DNA of 64,000 nucleotides, taken from contig JAKISE010000006.1 of the NCBI GenBank assembly GCA_021648745.1, positions 1 through 64,000 of the forward strand, read 5' to 3'. Below, piece by piece: positions 1 through 9,618 of the stretch. This stretch comes from Cyclobacteriaceae bacterium (GTDB taxonomy: Bacteria > Bacteroidota > Bacteroidia > Cytophagales > Cyclobacteriaceae). The position numbers and the translations under genes are program-made. Each line of letters begins with the position of its first letter. Position 1 is the first letter of the stretch. The notes beneath the pieces were generated by a model that searched no databases, had not been told where the DNA came from, and saw only the letters and a list, made by a program, of their open reading frames with translations.

Positions 1-18
1 ATGGGCCTTGAGATCAAC

Positions 19-51
19 CTTATTACAAAAATATCGTTCCTTTGGAGCTTT
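19..51 (+). repeat. dispersed short hairpin repeat, copy 1
   Basis: A 33-nt stretch with the core ATATCGTTCCTTTGGAGCTTT matches 46531-46563 at 30 of 33 positions. In the second copy the core forms a small hairpin (GCTCC-TAT-GGAGC). It sits in the gene-free DNA downstream of manA. The remaining bases of 1-269 show no credible ORF or RNA gene. Confidence 0.55.
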
Positions 52-269
52 GGGATCGGCCTAGGGTTAAACTCCTGATGACGAACATCTAACAGGTTAT
101 TTATGATTCCAGTTTCGGCTATCATTTTCATCACTAGGTGATAGACCAATTATTTCATTTTCGCTATTTACACCTAGCCCGAGTACCGTTCTATTGGCAT
201 AACAGAAATAACTTACTAAGCTTACCACTTGCTTTATCGTATGTTATAATTTTAATCCAACTCATGTTG

Positions 270-1250
270 CTAAGGTACAAATACCTCTAGTAACTTAGAA
301 TTTTTAGAAGGCAAGATAGAAATGTGTAGCAGCTTATTCGGAATTAAAATACTATCTCCCAACTTATAGTTTAGCACCCCTCCCTTGTATTTAAATATTC
401 CCTCTCCTTCTAAACACATAAGTATTACAAATGAGTCGAGATTGGTATAATTTCTAGAAATCTCTTGGGTAACTAATAATTTGTTGGTCGTAAAATATTC
501 ACACGATTCAAGCTCAACTTCTTGAGCCGTATTATTATAAGCAGTTTTATATTGTCCGTAAAACTCATAATCAATGGCATCAATAGCCTCTTCAACATGG
601 AGTTCACGGGTATTCCCCTCCGCATCTTTACGGTCGAAATCATAAATACGATACGTAATGTCAGAAGTTTGCTGTATTTCTGCAATCAACAGGCCTTGAC
701 CAATGGTGTGCACTCTGCCAGCAGGCAAAAAGAATACATCATCATTAGCTGCATTTTCTTTGTTCAAAAGCTCTGTAATCTTACCCGTATTAAAATAGTC
801 AAGATATTCTTTTTTAGAGGTTGGTTTATTAAACCCTGCAATGAGACTGGCTCCTTCTTCAGCATCTACCACATACCACATTTCGGTTTTACCAAACGAA
901 TTATGCCGTTCTTTAGCCATTTTATCATCGGGGTGCACCTGAATGGAGAGGTCTTGGTTGGCATCAATAAACTTTATTAAAAGAGGAAAGTTGGTGTTGA
1001 ATTTTTCAAGCACTTTCTCTCCAACCAAATCAGCTTGGTACTCCTCGATTAACTCTACCAACGACTTTCCCTTCAAGTCACCTTCTACAACCACAGATAT
1101 GTCTCCTGGCACCCCCGAGATCTCCCAGGATTCGCCACAATCTGGGCTATCGGTTGGCTTATTTAAAACCGATTTTAACTTAGTGCCGCCCCAAATTTTA
1201 TTTTTTAAAATAGGGTTAAACTTTAGTGGGTATAGAGTCGGTTTATTCAT
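270..1250 (-). CDS. manA: mannose-6-phosphate isomerase, class I (cupin type)
   Basis: The 326-residue product should interconvert mannose 6-phosphate and fructose 6-phosphate in the cytoplasm, feeding GDP-mannose synthesis. The short class I form is recognisable from the N-terminal NKIWGG stretch, the metal-binding SIQVHPDD segment near residue 100, the [20 protein letters not shown] segment near residue 175 that holds further zinc ligands, and the TYRIYDFDR motif. Its start codon overlaps the end of pgi by 8 bp, so the two are translationally coupled. The pairing makes sense because both enzymes use fructose 6-phosphate. It resembles the roughly 315-residue Bacillus-type enzyme more than the longer E. 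coli protein. Confidence 0.93.
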   Translation of the reverse strand: MNKPTLYPLKFNPILKNKIWGGTKLKSVLNKPTDSPDCGESWEISGVPGDISVVVEGDLKGKSLVELIEEYQADLVGEKVLEKFNTNFPLLIKFIDANQDLSIQVHPDDKMAKERHNSFGKTEMWYVVDAEEGASLIAGFNKPTSKKEYLDYFNTGKITELLNKENAANDDVFFLPAGRVHTIGQGLLIAEIQQTSDITYRIYDFDRKDAEGNTRELHVEEAIDAIDYEFYGQYKTAYNNTAQEVELESCEYFTTNKLLVTQEISRNYTNLDSFVILMCLEGEGIFKYKGGVLNYKLGDSILIPNKLLHISILPSKNSKLLEVFVP

Positions 1251-2895
1251 TTCTAAAAGCTTTGTATTGGTTTATCAGCCCATTGGTTGAGCTATCGTGT
1301 GAAGTTATATGATCATTTTCGGTTAGTTCAGGTAATATTTCGCCTGCCAGCTTCTTGCCTAGTTCAACACCCCACTGGTCAAAGCTATTTATATTCCAAA
1401 TTACGCCCTGTACAAATATTTTATGTTCGTACATGGCAATTAGTGAGCCCAGAGTATAGGGTGTTAATTTTTTAACTAAAATGGAGTTTGTAGGTCGGTT
1501 GCCCTCAAATACCTTATAGGGATAGAGCTTGTCAACCTCCTTATCTGTCAAACCGCTTTGCTTTAATTCAGAAATTACTTCCTTTTTGGTTTTACCATTC
1601 ATTAACGCTTCGGCTTGAGCGAAATAATTAGCCATTAGCTTTTGGTGATGATCTCCAATGGGGTTATGACTCTGGGCAGGAGCAATAAAATCGCAGGGTA
1701 TTCCTTTGGTGCCTTGGTGTATTAATTGATAAAAGGCATGCTGCCCATTTGTACCTGGCTCTCCCCAAATAATTGGTCCTGTTTGGTAGTTTACTCTATT
1801 GCCAGTATTGTCAACGTATTTACCGTTACTTTCCATATTGCCTTGTTGAAAATAAGCGGAAAATCGATGCATGTATTGGTCGTATGGCAGAATTGCTTCT
1901 GACTCGAACCCATAAAAATTAGTATGCCAAATACCTATGATTGCTAATATAATGGGAATGTTTTGATCGAAAGCAATACTTTTAAAATGGTTATCCATGG
2001 CATGGGCCCCCTCCAAAAGTTTCTCAAAATTGCTATAACCTATTGTTAAAGCAATAGATAAACCAATGGCCGACCATAAAGAGTAGCGCCCCCCTACCCA
2101 ATCCCAAAATTCGAACATGTTTGTTGTATCAATTCCAAATTCAGAAACTGCTTTAGCGTTAGTAGAAAGAGCCACAAAGTGGCTAGCAACAGCCTGCTCA
2201 TCCTTGTAATATTTAAGTAACCAAGCCCGGGCCGAATGGGCATTAGTCATGGTTTCTTGGGTGGTAAATGTTTTAGAAGCTACTAGAAAGAGGGTAGTTT
2301 CTGGGTCTACCTTTTTAAGTGTTTCAGCTATATGAGTACCATCTACATTAGAAACAAAGTATGTTTCTATACCCTCAATTTTATATGGTTTTAATGCTTC
2401 GGTTACCATAACAGGGCCTAGGTCAGAACCTCCAATCCCTATATTAACAATCGATTCTATCTTTTTCCCTGAGTATCCTTTCCAGTCTCCACTATGTACC
2501 TTGCTAGAAAAGGACTTCATTTTTGCTAATACAGCATTTATTTCAGGCATTACATCCACACCATTTACAAGTACTGGGGTGTTGCTTCTGTTTCTTAGGG
2601 CCGTATGCAAAACAGCTCTTTTTTCAGTGTGGTTTATCTCTTTTCCAGAAAACAAGGCTTCAATAGATTCTTGAAGACCACATTCGGTTGCCAGCTCTAT
2701 TAATAATTTTACCGTTTTATCAGTAATATTATTTTTCGAAAAATCAACAAGCAGATTATCAAATGATATGGAAAAATCGCTAAAGCGGTTTTCTCCTTCT
2801 TTAAATAAGGATTGAATCGAATTATTCTTACTTTCTAAAAAATGCTGGTTCAATAATGGCCAAGCCGAAGTACTGGTAGGGTTTACTAAATTCAT
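1243..2895 (-). CDS. pgi: glucose-6-phosphate isomerase
   Basis: This cytoplasmic glycolytic enzyme interconverts glucose 6-phosphate and fructose 6-phosphate. The 550-residue product matches the usual E. coli-type length. Family signatures visible are [17 protein letters not shown] in the sugar-binding region, [33 protein letters not shown] and the C-terminal [12 protein letters not shown]. The reading frame is open 13 codons further upstream, but the start at [15 protein letters not shown] gives the family length and is preferred. manA follows with an 8-bp overlap, forming a pgi-manA operon. yraN diverges upstream. Confidence 0.95.
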   Translation of the reverse strand: MNLVNPTSTSAWPLLNQHFLESKNNSIQSLFKEGENRFSDFSISFDNLLVDFSKNNITDKTVKLLIELATECGLQESIEALFSGKEINHTEKRAVLHTALRNRSNTPVLVNGVDVMPEINAVLAKMKSFSSKVHSGDWKGYSGKKIESIVNIGIGGSDLGPVMVTEALKPYKIEGIETYFVSNVDGTHIAETLKKVDPETTLFLVASKTFTTQETMTNAHSARAWLLKYYKDEQAVASHFVALSTNAKAVSEFGIDTTNMFEFWDWVGGRYSLWSAIGLSIALTIGYSNFEKLLEGAHAMDNHFKSIAFDQNIPIILAIIGIWHTNFYGFESEAILPYDQYMHRFSAYFQQGNMESNGKYVDNTGNRVNYQTGPIIWGEPGTNGQHAFYQLIHQGTKGIPCDFIAPAQSHNPIGDHHQKLMANYFAQAEALMNGKTKKEVISELKQSGLTDKEVDKLYPYKVFEGNRPTNSILVKKLTPYTLGSLIAMYEHKIFVQGVIWNINSFDQWGVELGKKLAGEILPELTENDHITSHDSSTNGLINQYKAFRNE

Positions 2896-2968
2896 AGCAC
2901 AAAAAAAGAGGATAGTTTGATGATAATGAAACAAGTACGCAGTAATTTGTCATGCAATCGTTACCAAT

Positions 2969-3322
2969 ATGGCAATTCAACAAGAAAGAGGAGAAAAGGG
3001 GGAGCAATTGGCTGCTACCTACCTGAAAGAAAATAGATTTGAAATAGTACACCGGAACTATCGGGCTGGAAAATCTGAAATTGATTTAATATGTAAAGAG
3101 GGAAAAACACTTGTGTTTGTTGAGGTAAAAACAAGAACCTCTACCAAGTATGGGCACCCAGAAGACTTTGTAAACAGCGCTAAGGCAACCAAGGTAATTG
3201 AAGGTGCAGAAGCTTATATGGTAGAACATAAATGGGAAGGCGCAGTCAGGTTTGATATTGTTTCAGTGCTGCTAGATAATAACCAAGTAGAAATCAGGCA
3301 TTTTAAAGATGCCTTCTATTGA
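2969..3322 (+). CDS. yraN: YraN/UPF0102 family endonuclease-like protein
   Basis: The 117-residue protein has the UPF0102 layout: an N-terminal GEQLAATYLKENRFEIVHRNYR stretch, then the restriction-endonuclease-like core with SEIDLICKEGKTLVFVEVKTR, which carries the E...D...ExK pattern of the fold. The cellular role of the family is unsettled; a DNA-processing function is inferred from the fold. It diverges from pgi, and its 3' end overlaps the convergent downstream gene by 7 bp. Confidence 0.85.
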   Translation: MAIQQERGEKGEQLAATYLKENRFEIVHRNYRAGKSEIDLICKEGKTLVFVEVKTRTSTKYGHPEDFVNSAKATKVIEGAEAYMVEHKWEGAVRFDIVSVLLDNNQVEIRHFKDAFY

Positions 3323-4137
3323 GGCCTATTTTTATCCTTGGCATAATCATAAATTTGTTTGCCTTTGCTATTCCATTCACGAAGAATGTAAGGCTTAAAA
3401 CCATCATTAAAAGGGTCTTTTCGATATTGAATTTCGCGTATTTTCCTGCCCCTCCTATTCGTATAAAAAGAAGACCATTTGCCCACTTTTTTGCCATACC
3501 TGTATTCCCCTTGAATGGAAATTACACCAGATGAAGAAAAGTAAAAGTAATTCCCTTCTTTGACTCCATATTCTATTGGAATAATTTCCTTAATCTTTGT
3601 CCGCTCTTTGTTGTAATAACGTACTCTAGATTCCTTAGGCCAGCCTTTATAATATTTCTCTTTATCAATTAAAATATCTTTTTTGTCTTTTCTAATCCAA
3701 CGGCCATGTTTTGTTCCAATAAAAAATATACCTTCTTCCAAGGTTATGTCTCCTAGTTTTTTTGAGTATGGACCATGTAAAAGGGGCCCCTTTCGAGGGT
3801 CATATTTTCTCGTTTTGCGAATTTGTCTACGTTCAGTGTCATAATAATATATGTCTCTAACGTACGAGTCGGGTGTTTGTGGGGTTTTTAATGTATTAAA
3901 AAGTTCTAATGTAGCCTTTGACCCTACCCCTTTTCGGGCAAACCCCTTTTTCGTTTTAACCCCGTAATAAACATTCTTTTTTTTCTTCTTTTTTTTCTTT
4001 TCATACACTTCATCCTCTTTGCCTAGGTCTATAGTAATGGGCGTAGAAATGGTAAACATTTCCTCTTCGCTTCCTTCTTCAACTTGAGAAAAAGCTATTG
4101 TTGGTAAAAAAAATAAGATTAGAACAAAAAATCGCAT
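3316..4137 (-). CDS. secreted protein with YwqK/MORN-like repeats, unknown function
   Basis: I do not recognise a characterised homologue. The preferred start (273 residues) places a clear Sec signal peptide, MRFFVLILFFLPTIAFSQ, at the N terminus; the frame is open 20 codons upstream. A run of about nine lysines follows near residue 50. The C-terminal half carries short beta-type units (GTKHGRWIRKD, YGVKEGNYFYF, YRYGKKVGKWSSFY) that resemble YwqK/MORN-like repeats. It lies 15 bp or more downstream of glmS on the same strand and may be the last gene of that operon. It overlaps the yraN stop region by 7 bp. Confidence 0.7.
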   Translation of the reverse strand: MRFFVLILFFLPTIAFSQVEEGSEEEMFTISTPITIDLGKEDEVYEKKKKKKKKNVYYGVKTKKGFARKGVGSKATLELFNTLKTPQTPDSYVRDIYYYDTERRQIRKTRKYDPRKGPLLHGPYSKKLGDITLEEGIFFIGTKHGRWIRKDKKDILIDKEKYYKGWPKESRVRYYNKERTKIKEIIPIEYGVKEGNYFYFSSSGVISIQGEYRYGKKVGKWSSFYTNRRGRKIREIQYRKDPFNDGFKPYILREWNSKGKQIYDYAKDKNRPQ

Positions 4138-4212
4138 AAAGTCGAGAAACGAAAAAGCTGAAAAAAAATTGCTTATACGTAACCTTAATTTTATCAAAAT
4201 GAGCTCAGATTG

Positions 4213-6048
4213 CTATTCAACAGTTACAGATTTTGCCAAATTTCTTGGCTGATCAACATTACAACCTCTCATAATGGCAATATGATATGCAAGTAACTGA
4301 AGTGGGATTGTTGATATTAAAGGCATCAAGGACTCTAAGGTGTCAGGTACTTCAATGGTGTAATCAGCTATTTCCTTAATTTGGGTATCCCCTTCTGTTA
4401 CTACAGCAATTACCTGTCCTTTTCGCGCCTTTACTTCCTGAATATTGCTTACAATTTTCTCATATCCGCTGTCCTTAGTTGCAATAAAAACCACGGGCAT
4501 ATCTTGATCTATTAAAGCAATAGGGCCATGCTTCATTTCTGCTGCCGGGTACCCTTCTGCATGGATGTATGAAATTTCTTTTAGCTTAAGTGCACCTTCA
4601 AGGGCAACTGGAAAATTATACCCTCTACCCAGATATAAGAAGTTAGTTGCATCCTTAAATTTGGTTGCAATTTTTTCAATTTGGTCATTTAATAGTAGTG
4701 CTCTCTCTACTTTTTCTGGAATACTCTCTAATTCAAAAAGCATATTTCTGAAAACACTATCGCCAATGGTTCCTTTTTTATAGGCCATTTTAAGTGCTAT
4801 CATAAACATTACTGTAAGTTGGGCTGTAAATGCTTTAGTGCTTGCCACGCCAATTTCAGGCCCTGCATGGGTATAAGCTCCTTCGTGCGAAGTTCTAGAA
4901 ATTGAGGACCCAACTACATTACAAAGACCGAAGATAATTGCCCCTTTTGATTTCGCCAATTCAATAGCAGCAAGGGTATCGGCTGTTTCGCCCGACTGCG
5001 AAATAGCAAATACAGTGTCGCCTTCATTGATTATTGGGTTTCGGTATCTAAATTCGGAAGCGTATTCCACCTCCACAGGGATTCTACAAAATTCTTCAAT
5101 AAAATATTCAGAAACTAAGCCTGCATGCCATGAGGTTCCGCAAGCAATAATCACAATTTTATCTGTGTTTGTAAGCTTGTTAGCATACTCTCTTATACCA
5201 CCAATCACTAATCTGTTTTCAGTAGCATTTAGCCTGCCACGCATGCAATCTTTAATTGACTTAGGTTGCTCATAAATTTCTTTGAGCATAAAATGGTCAT
5301 AACCGCCTTTTTCTATCGCTTCAAGTTCTAATTCTATGGTTTGAATATAAGGGGTTTTTTCAACGTCTTTTAGGTCTGTAATTGAAAGTTTCCCGTTTTC
5401 AACTACGGCTACTTCATAGTCGTTTAAATACACAACTTCATTGGTATACTCAATAATGGGTGTTGCATCAGACGCAAAGAAAAATTCGCCTTTGCCAACA
5501 CCAACAACTAGTGGACTTCCTTTTCGAGCCGCAATTAATTGGTTGTTATTGTCTTTTGACATAACTACAACAGCGTAGGCTCCTACTACAGAATTTAAGG
5601 CTATTCGTACAGCTCTAGCAAGAGAACAATCTCTTTCTAACTGTATGTTTTCAATAAAATTAATTAGTACCTCAGTATCGGTCTCACTTTTAAAGGTGTA
5701 CCCTTTATTAATAAGTTCTTTTTTTATGGTACTATAATTTTCTATTATTCCATTATGGATAATAGAAAGGTTTCCAGAGTTTGATTTGTGAGGATGGGCA
5801 TTTTCATCATTGGGTTCTCCATGAGTGGCCCACCGTGTATGACCAATACCAATTGTGCTTGCTAATGATTTGCCTTCTAGCAACAGTTCCAATTCTGAAA
5901 CCTTTCCCATTTTTTTATACACATTAAGCCCACCGTTTAAAATACTAATTCCGGCACTATCATACCCTCGGTACTCAAGTCTTTTAAGACCTTTGATAAT
6001 AATGGGGGCTGCTTGTTGGTGACCAATATAGGCGACTATTCCACACAT
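4213..6048 (-). CDS. glmS: glutamine--fructose-6-phosphate aminotransferase (isomerizing)
   Basis: GlmS makes glucosamine 6-phosphate from fructose 6-phosphate and glutamine, the first committed step to UDP-GlcNAc for peptidoglycan and LPS. The 611-residue protein starts MCGIVAYIG, so Cys2 is the N-terminal nucleophile of the glutaminase domain (residues 1 to about 240; RLEYRGYDSAG, HTRWATHG). Two SIS domains follow (ACGTSWHAG, SQSGETADTLAA, STKAFTAQ), and the tail PRNLAKSVTVE is the canonical C terminus of the isomerase site. It lies 10 bp downstream of the DUF4270 gene, so it probably shares a transcript with the two genes before it. Confidence 0.97.
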   Translation of the reverse strand: MCGIVAYIGHQQAAPIIIKGLKRLEYRGYDSAGISILNGGLNVYKKMGKVSELELLLEGKSLASTIGIGHTRWATHGEPNDENAHPHKSNSGNLSIIHNGIIENYSTIKKELINKGYTFKSETDTEVLINFIENIQLERDCSLARAVRIALNSVVGAYAVVVMSKDNNNQLIAARKGSPLVVGVGKGEFFFASDATPIIEYTNEVVYLNDYEVAVVENGKLSITDLKDVEKTPYIQTIELELEAIEKGGYDHFMLKEIYEQPKSIKDCMRGRLNATENRLVIGGIREYANKLTNTDKIVIIACGTSWHAGLVSEYFIEEFCRIPVEVEYASEFRYRNPIINEGDTVFAISQSGETADTLAAIELAKSKGAIIFGLCNVVGSSISRTSHEGAYTHAGPEIGVASTKAFTAQLTVMFMIALKMAYKKGTIGDSVFRNMLFELESIPEKVERALLLNDQIEKIATKFKDATNFLYLGRGYNFPVALEGALKLKEISYIHAEGYPAAEMKHGPIALIDQDMPVVFIATKDSGYEKIVSNIQEVKARKGQVIAVVTEGDTQIKEIADYTIEVPDTLESLMPLISTIPLQLLAYHIAIMRGCNVDQPRNLAKSVTVE

Positions 6049-6058
6049 AAAATTTTAA

Positions 6059-7489
6059 TTATAAGTTAGAAGTAGAGTAATACATTTTTACTCTAATACT
6101 ATCTTTATGAACTTTAAAGAAATGAGTTAGGGCGTGACTAGGTGATGATTGGGCTGCTCCAATAATTGTAAGAGGGTAAATTAGCAAATTCCCTTGTTGC
6201 TCATATGGAGTTTCACTTGTGTTGTAGCGCCCTAAAATTAGATTTTGAAGAAAATTAGACATAGTTGCTTCATAGGCCAAGGTGTCTACTAATCCTAAGA
6301 ATATATCTTGTTGAGCACCATAATAGCCTGGAAATACGGGCACCGTTTGAGTGATAAATTCATTTTGCAATGTAGTTATTGCACTTGTAGAATCGCTTCC
6401 CGTAGTTGTAAGAGCTGGCCAGGTGTTGGCGTCATCAGTAAAGTAGCCAATCAAGCTAAATGGCAGGCTAGCACCAGGCTTATTTTCTGGAATATCTCCT
6501 ACTGATAACCATGCTCTTTGAACAATTATACTGTTAACGGAATCGGAATTTATCTCTTCCTCAAAAAAGTTAATAATGGGATTATAATCTGCTTTTAGTG
6601 CAATTAAAGTGCCCGACTGCATATACCTAAAATCTCCATTTGGTAAAAAATCATTATTGTCAGGTAAAATTCCAGACAATGGAGTGCCACTTAAATCTGA
6701 ACTAAGGTGGTAAAAGCGTCTTGCTCCCACGTTGAACCTATAACTTCGGTCTACTATTTCTCCTGCCGAATTTTGTTCCGTATAGTTTAACTTCACGTTA
6801 AAAGTTGCCCCATTAAATTGCAAAATTTTATTGTTACCAGATTTGGCAATGATGGCTATTCCTTTTATAAAGTCATTGAAAGTGGTATCATTATCAAAAA
6901 TTGGATCGTTTGCTTTTAACTTATCAAATATTACCTGCCCAAAAGAATTAGATATGTCAACGGTAAAAACAGAATCGACACGAACAGTATCTCTTTCTTG
7001 TATTAATATATCAACAGTTCCAATTAGATCACCTAAAGCAATATCGTCTGTTCTAAGATAATCAGACCCGACATCCAAGTTTCCTGCAAGTTGGAAAATG
7101 TCAAACGATTCTATTTCTAAATTTTCTGCCTCTGAACCATAAAACGAAGAAAACTGAATGCTAAGTGTAGTATTTACATAAGCAGCACTACTGCTTAGTA
7201 CTGGGGTAGATGGCTGAGTACCTAACCATGTATATGTTTTAGACAACACTGTTCCAAAATCTTGATCCGAGTATGTCCCTGCTTGCAAAGAAGATGAGTT
7301 TGTTGTAGACCGAGGGTTAAACTGCACCTGGGAGCTTGGCAATACAAATTCTTTGTACTTAGTAAGTATTATGCTGTTTTTTGGATCAACATCTAATCCA
7401 ATTTTGCCGGGATCTTCACACGAAACAAAAAATAAAGGTAATAACAGAACTACTGCTGCTACCTTAAATTTCTTAACCAATAAGTTCAT
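6059..7489 (-). CDS. DUF4270 family lipoprotein
   Basis: The 476-residue protein has a lipoprotein signal peptide ending in LLPLFFVSC, with the lipidated cysteine near residue 22, followed by EDPGKIGLDVDP, a typical start of the Bacteroidetes DUF4270 family. The remainder is beta-rich and without recognisable catalytic motifs. The frame extends 44 codons upstream, but the lipobox fixes the start. It overlaps the end of the GT5 gene by 17 bp and is followed closely by glmS. An outer-membrane or cell-surface location is inferred from the lipobox. The function of the family is unknown to me. Confidence 0.85.
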   Translation of the reverse strand: MNLLVKKFKVAAVVLLLPLFFVSCEDPGKIGLDVDPKNSIILTKYKEFVLPSSQVQFNPRSTTNSSSLQAGTYSDQDFGTVLSKTYTWLGTQPSTPVLSSSAAYVNTTLSIQFSSFYGSEAENLEIESFDIFQLAGNLDVGSDYLRTDDIALGDLIGTVDILIQERDTVRVDSVFTVDISNSFGQVIFDKLKANDPIFDNDTTFNDFIKGIAIIAKSGNNKILQFNGATFNVKLNYTEQNSAGEIVDRSYRFNVGARRFYHLSSDLSGTPLSGILPDNNDFLPNGDFRYMQSGTLIALKADYNPIINFFEEEINSDSVNSIIVQRAWLSVGDIPENKPGASLPFSLIGYFTDDANTWPALTTTGSDSTSAITTLQNEFITQTVPVFPGYYGAQQDIFLGLVDTLAYEATMSNFLQNLILGRYNTSETPYEQQGNLLIYPLTIIGAAQSSPSHALTHFFKVHKDSIRVKMYYSTSNL

Positions 7490-8285
7490 TGTATAATTCG
7501 AAGTATGATTCGGTGAAATTTTCGTCCTTTTCGATGGTATTGACTTTCTTTTTATCTTCGCAATCATCAAATAATTGAGTGAGTTCCTTATTAAGATCAT
7601 CACTCGCTTTAATAACAGCATCAGAATATTCCATCCCTAGTTTCATAAAGCCTGAGTAGTCGGCCGATTCAAGATTTTTAAGATTTTCATCTTCAATATC
7701 GATCATCTTTACTTTATTAAACAGGTCTCCATCAAATTTATGGTCAAAATTAGTATCATAAACGGTAAACACGGTTTTCGAATTTTGAAAAATCGGATCG
7801 TTTTTATACGTTGTTTTTATATATAATGGAATAAGGCTTGTCATCCAATCATTGCAATGAACGATGTCTGGTGCCCAGCCTAATTTTTTAACAGTTTCTA
7901 AAGCTCCCTTACAAAAGAACACAACTCGTTCATCGTTATCTTCGTAAAATTTATCTTCTTTATCGTTAAACACGTACTTGCGCTTAAAGTAATCCTCGTT
8001 ATCGATAAAATAAACTTGAAGTTTTGCCGTAGGAATTGAAGCAACCTTAATGACTAATGGTTTTTCTTCGTCACCAACAGAAATATTAATTCCCGAAAGT
8101 CGTACCACTTCGTGTAACCTGTTTTTCCTTTCATTAATCAATCCAAATCTTGGTACCAAGATTCGAATTTCCATTCCTTTTTCTTGCATTGCTTGAGGCA
8201 ACTTTCTTACAAAGTCAGCAACTTCTGAGGTTTGAAGAAATGGGTCAATCTCACTTGCCACGTAGAGTATTCGAAGTTTCGACAT
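7473..8285 (-). CDS. single-domain GT5 glycogen/starch synthase-like protein
   Basis: The 270-residue protein corresponds only to the N-terminal catalytic domain of GT5 glycogen synthases (LRILYVASEIDPF; DIVHCNDWMTSLIPLYIKT). Full-length enzymes are around 480 residues with a second Rossmann domain, which is absent here. The family KTGGLADV loop that contacts ADP-glucose reads LQTSEVADF instead, so glycogen synthesis by this protein alone is doubtful. The start at MSKLRILYVASE is preferred over an upstream in-frame start. It heads a transcript with the DUF4270 lipoprotein and glmS, which suggests a role linked to amino-sugar or envelope metabolism (inference). Confidence 0.75.
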   Translation of the reverse strand: MSKLRILYVASEIDPFLQTSEVADFVRKLPQAMQEKGMEIRILVPRFGLINERKNRLHEVVRLSGINISVGDEEKPLVIKVASIPTAKLQVYFIDNEDYFKRKYVFNDKEDKFYEDNDERVVFFCKGALETVKKLGWAPDIVHCNDWMTSLIPLYIKTTYKNDPIFQNSKTVFTVYDTNFDHKFDGDLFNKVKMIDIEDENLKNLESADYSGFMKLGMEYSDAVIKASDDLNKELTQLFDDCEDKKKVNTIEKDENFTESYFELYNELIG

Positions 8286-8324
8286 ATAATGTTGATTTTT
8301 TATTACGACCATAAAATGGGTGCA

Positions 8325-8332
8325 CAAAGATA
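8325..8332 (-). promoter_or_regulatory. putative -7 box of the GT5-DUF4270-glmS operon
   Basis: On the minus strand this reads TATCTTTG, a full match to the Bacteroidetes -7 consensus TAnnTTTG. It stands 39 nt upstream of the chosen GT5 start. No convincing -33 TTTG was seen. Confidence 0.5.
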
Positions 8333-8376
8333 CGCCTTTTTTAAAGTGTTATCAATATTAATTTGAATGAAAAACG

Positions 8377-8384
8377 TAGTTTTG
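8377..8384 (+). promoter_or_regulatory. putative -7 box of panC
   Basis: TAGTTTTG matches the TAnnTTTG consensus and lies 26 nt before the panC start codon. It would drive the panC-panD-UPF0104-peptidase run. The -33 element is unclear. Confidence 0.45.
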
Positions 8385-8410
8385 ACTCCCATTATTGTTA
8401 AGAAAGCAGT

Positions 8411-9262
8411 ATGTCTCAAATAATTAGGTCTGTATCTGACCTTAAAAATGAAATTTATAAGGTTAAAGCAGCAAATACGAGCATAGGGCTTGTACCCACT
8501 ATGGGGGCATTGCATCAAGGCCACCTGTCTTTGGTTCAAATGTCGAAAAAGCACTATGATGTAACCGTTGCTACAATCTTTGTTAATCCGGCACAATTTA
8601 ATAATAAAGAGGATCTTCTTAAATACCCTAAAACTGAAGCATCAGACATTAAGATGCTCATCAGTATGGGTTGTGATATTATTTTTGTGCCAACAGCGGC
8701 AGAAATTTATGGTGAAGAGCCTCTCGTAAAATTAAATTTTGGTTATTTAGAAAACATTTTAGAAGGAAAGCACAGGCCGGGTCATTTTAATGGCGTTGGA
8801 CTTATTGTAATGAAGTTCTTCGGGTTAGTACAACCCACAGGAGCATATTTTGGGCAAAAAGACCTACAACAATTTAGGGTAATTTCAACTCTTGTTCGTG
8901 ATTTTGACTTATCAATTAACCTCCATTTGGCACCAATTATTAGAGAGGTTAGCGGACTAGCCATGTCATCTCGCAATCTAAAACTATCCAAAACGGACCA
9001 GAAAAAGGCGGCCGCAATTTATGCATCATTAGAACTTGCCAAAAACCAATTATTAAGTGGCGGAAAAAAAGAGGTAGTCCTTAAAAATGCAATTAACCAC
9101 TTGAGCTCTAAGAGTGGGCTCAAATTGGAATATTTTGAGATTGTAGATGCAGAAACTCTTAAGGAAAAAACAACCGTTAATGAGGGGGATCGGCTAGCTT
9201 TGTGCGCTGCTGCAATAATTGCAGGAGTAAGGTTAATAGATAACATTATAATTGAATTATAA
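8411..9262 (+). CDS. panC: pantoate--beta-alanine ligase
   Basis: PanC condenses pantoate with beta-alanine, using ATP, to give pantothenate for coenzyme A synthesis. The 283-residue cytoplasmic enzyme shows the nucleotidyltransferase motif VPTMGALHQGHLSLV near residue 28, the FVNPAQFN segment, FGQKDLQQ near residue 150 and the KMSKS-like loop SGLAMSSRN near residue 185. panD, which supplies beta-alanine, follows 3 bp downstream, so the last two steps of pantothenate synthesis are co-transcribed. Confidence 0.97.
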   Translation: MSQIIRSVSDLKNEIYKVKAANTSIGLVPTMGALHQGHLSLVQMSKKHYDVTVATIFVNPAQFNNKEDLLKYPKTEASDIKMLISMGCDIIFVPTAAEIYGEEPLVKLNFGYLENILEGKHRPGHFNGVGLIVMKFFGLVQPTGAYFGQKDLQQFRVISTLVRDFDLSINLHLAPIIREVSGLAMSSRNLKLSKTDQKKAAAIYASLELAKNQLLSGGKKEVVLKNAINHLSSKSGLKLEYFEIVDAETLKEKTTVNEGDRLALCAAAIIAGVRLIDNIIIEL

Positions 9263-9265
9263 GCC

Positions 9266-9616
9266 ATGTTAATAAAGGTAATGAAATCTAAAATTCACAG
9301 AGTAAAAATTACTCAGGCTGAGCTGCATTATGTAGGCAGCATAACTGTGGACGAAGATTTGATGGATGCAGCCGATATTGTAGAAAACGAAAAAGTGCAG
9401 GTTGTAAACATTAATAATGGAGAACGACTTGAAACCTATGTAATTACAGGTACAAGAGGTGCAGGCGAAGTTTGCTTAAACGGCCCAGCAGCTAGGTTAG
9501 CACAAGTAGGAGATATAGTAATACTTATTTCTTATGGCCTCATAGAAAAAGAAGAGGGCAAATCACATGTACCAACCATTATTTTTCCTGATAATGATAA
9601 CAAACTTATATCTTAG
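9266..9616 (+). CDS. panD: aspartate 1-decarboxylase proenzyme
   Basis: PanD decarboxylates aspartate to beta-alanine using a pyruvoyl group made by self-cleavage. In the 116-residue product the cleavage pair Gly24-Ser25 falls within [11 protein letters not shown], exactly at the family position when the first ATG is used. [19 protein letters not shown] and the following [11 protein letters not shown] are also family hallmarks. It follows panC by 3 bp and precedes a TTG-started membrane protein gene by 2 bp. Confidence 0.96.
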   Translation: MLIKVMKSKIHRVKITQAELHYVGSITVDEDLMDAADIVENEKVQVVNINNGERLETYVITGTRGAGEVCLNGPAARLAQVGDIVILISYGLIEKEEGKSHVPTIIFPDNDNKLIS

Positions 9617-9618
9617 AC

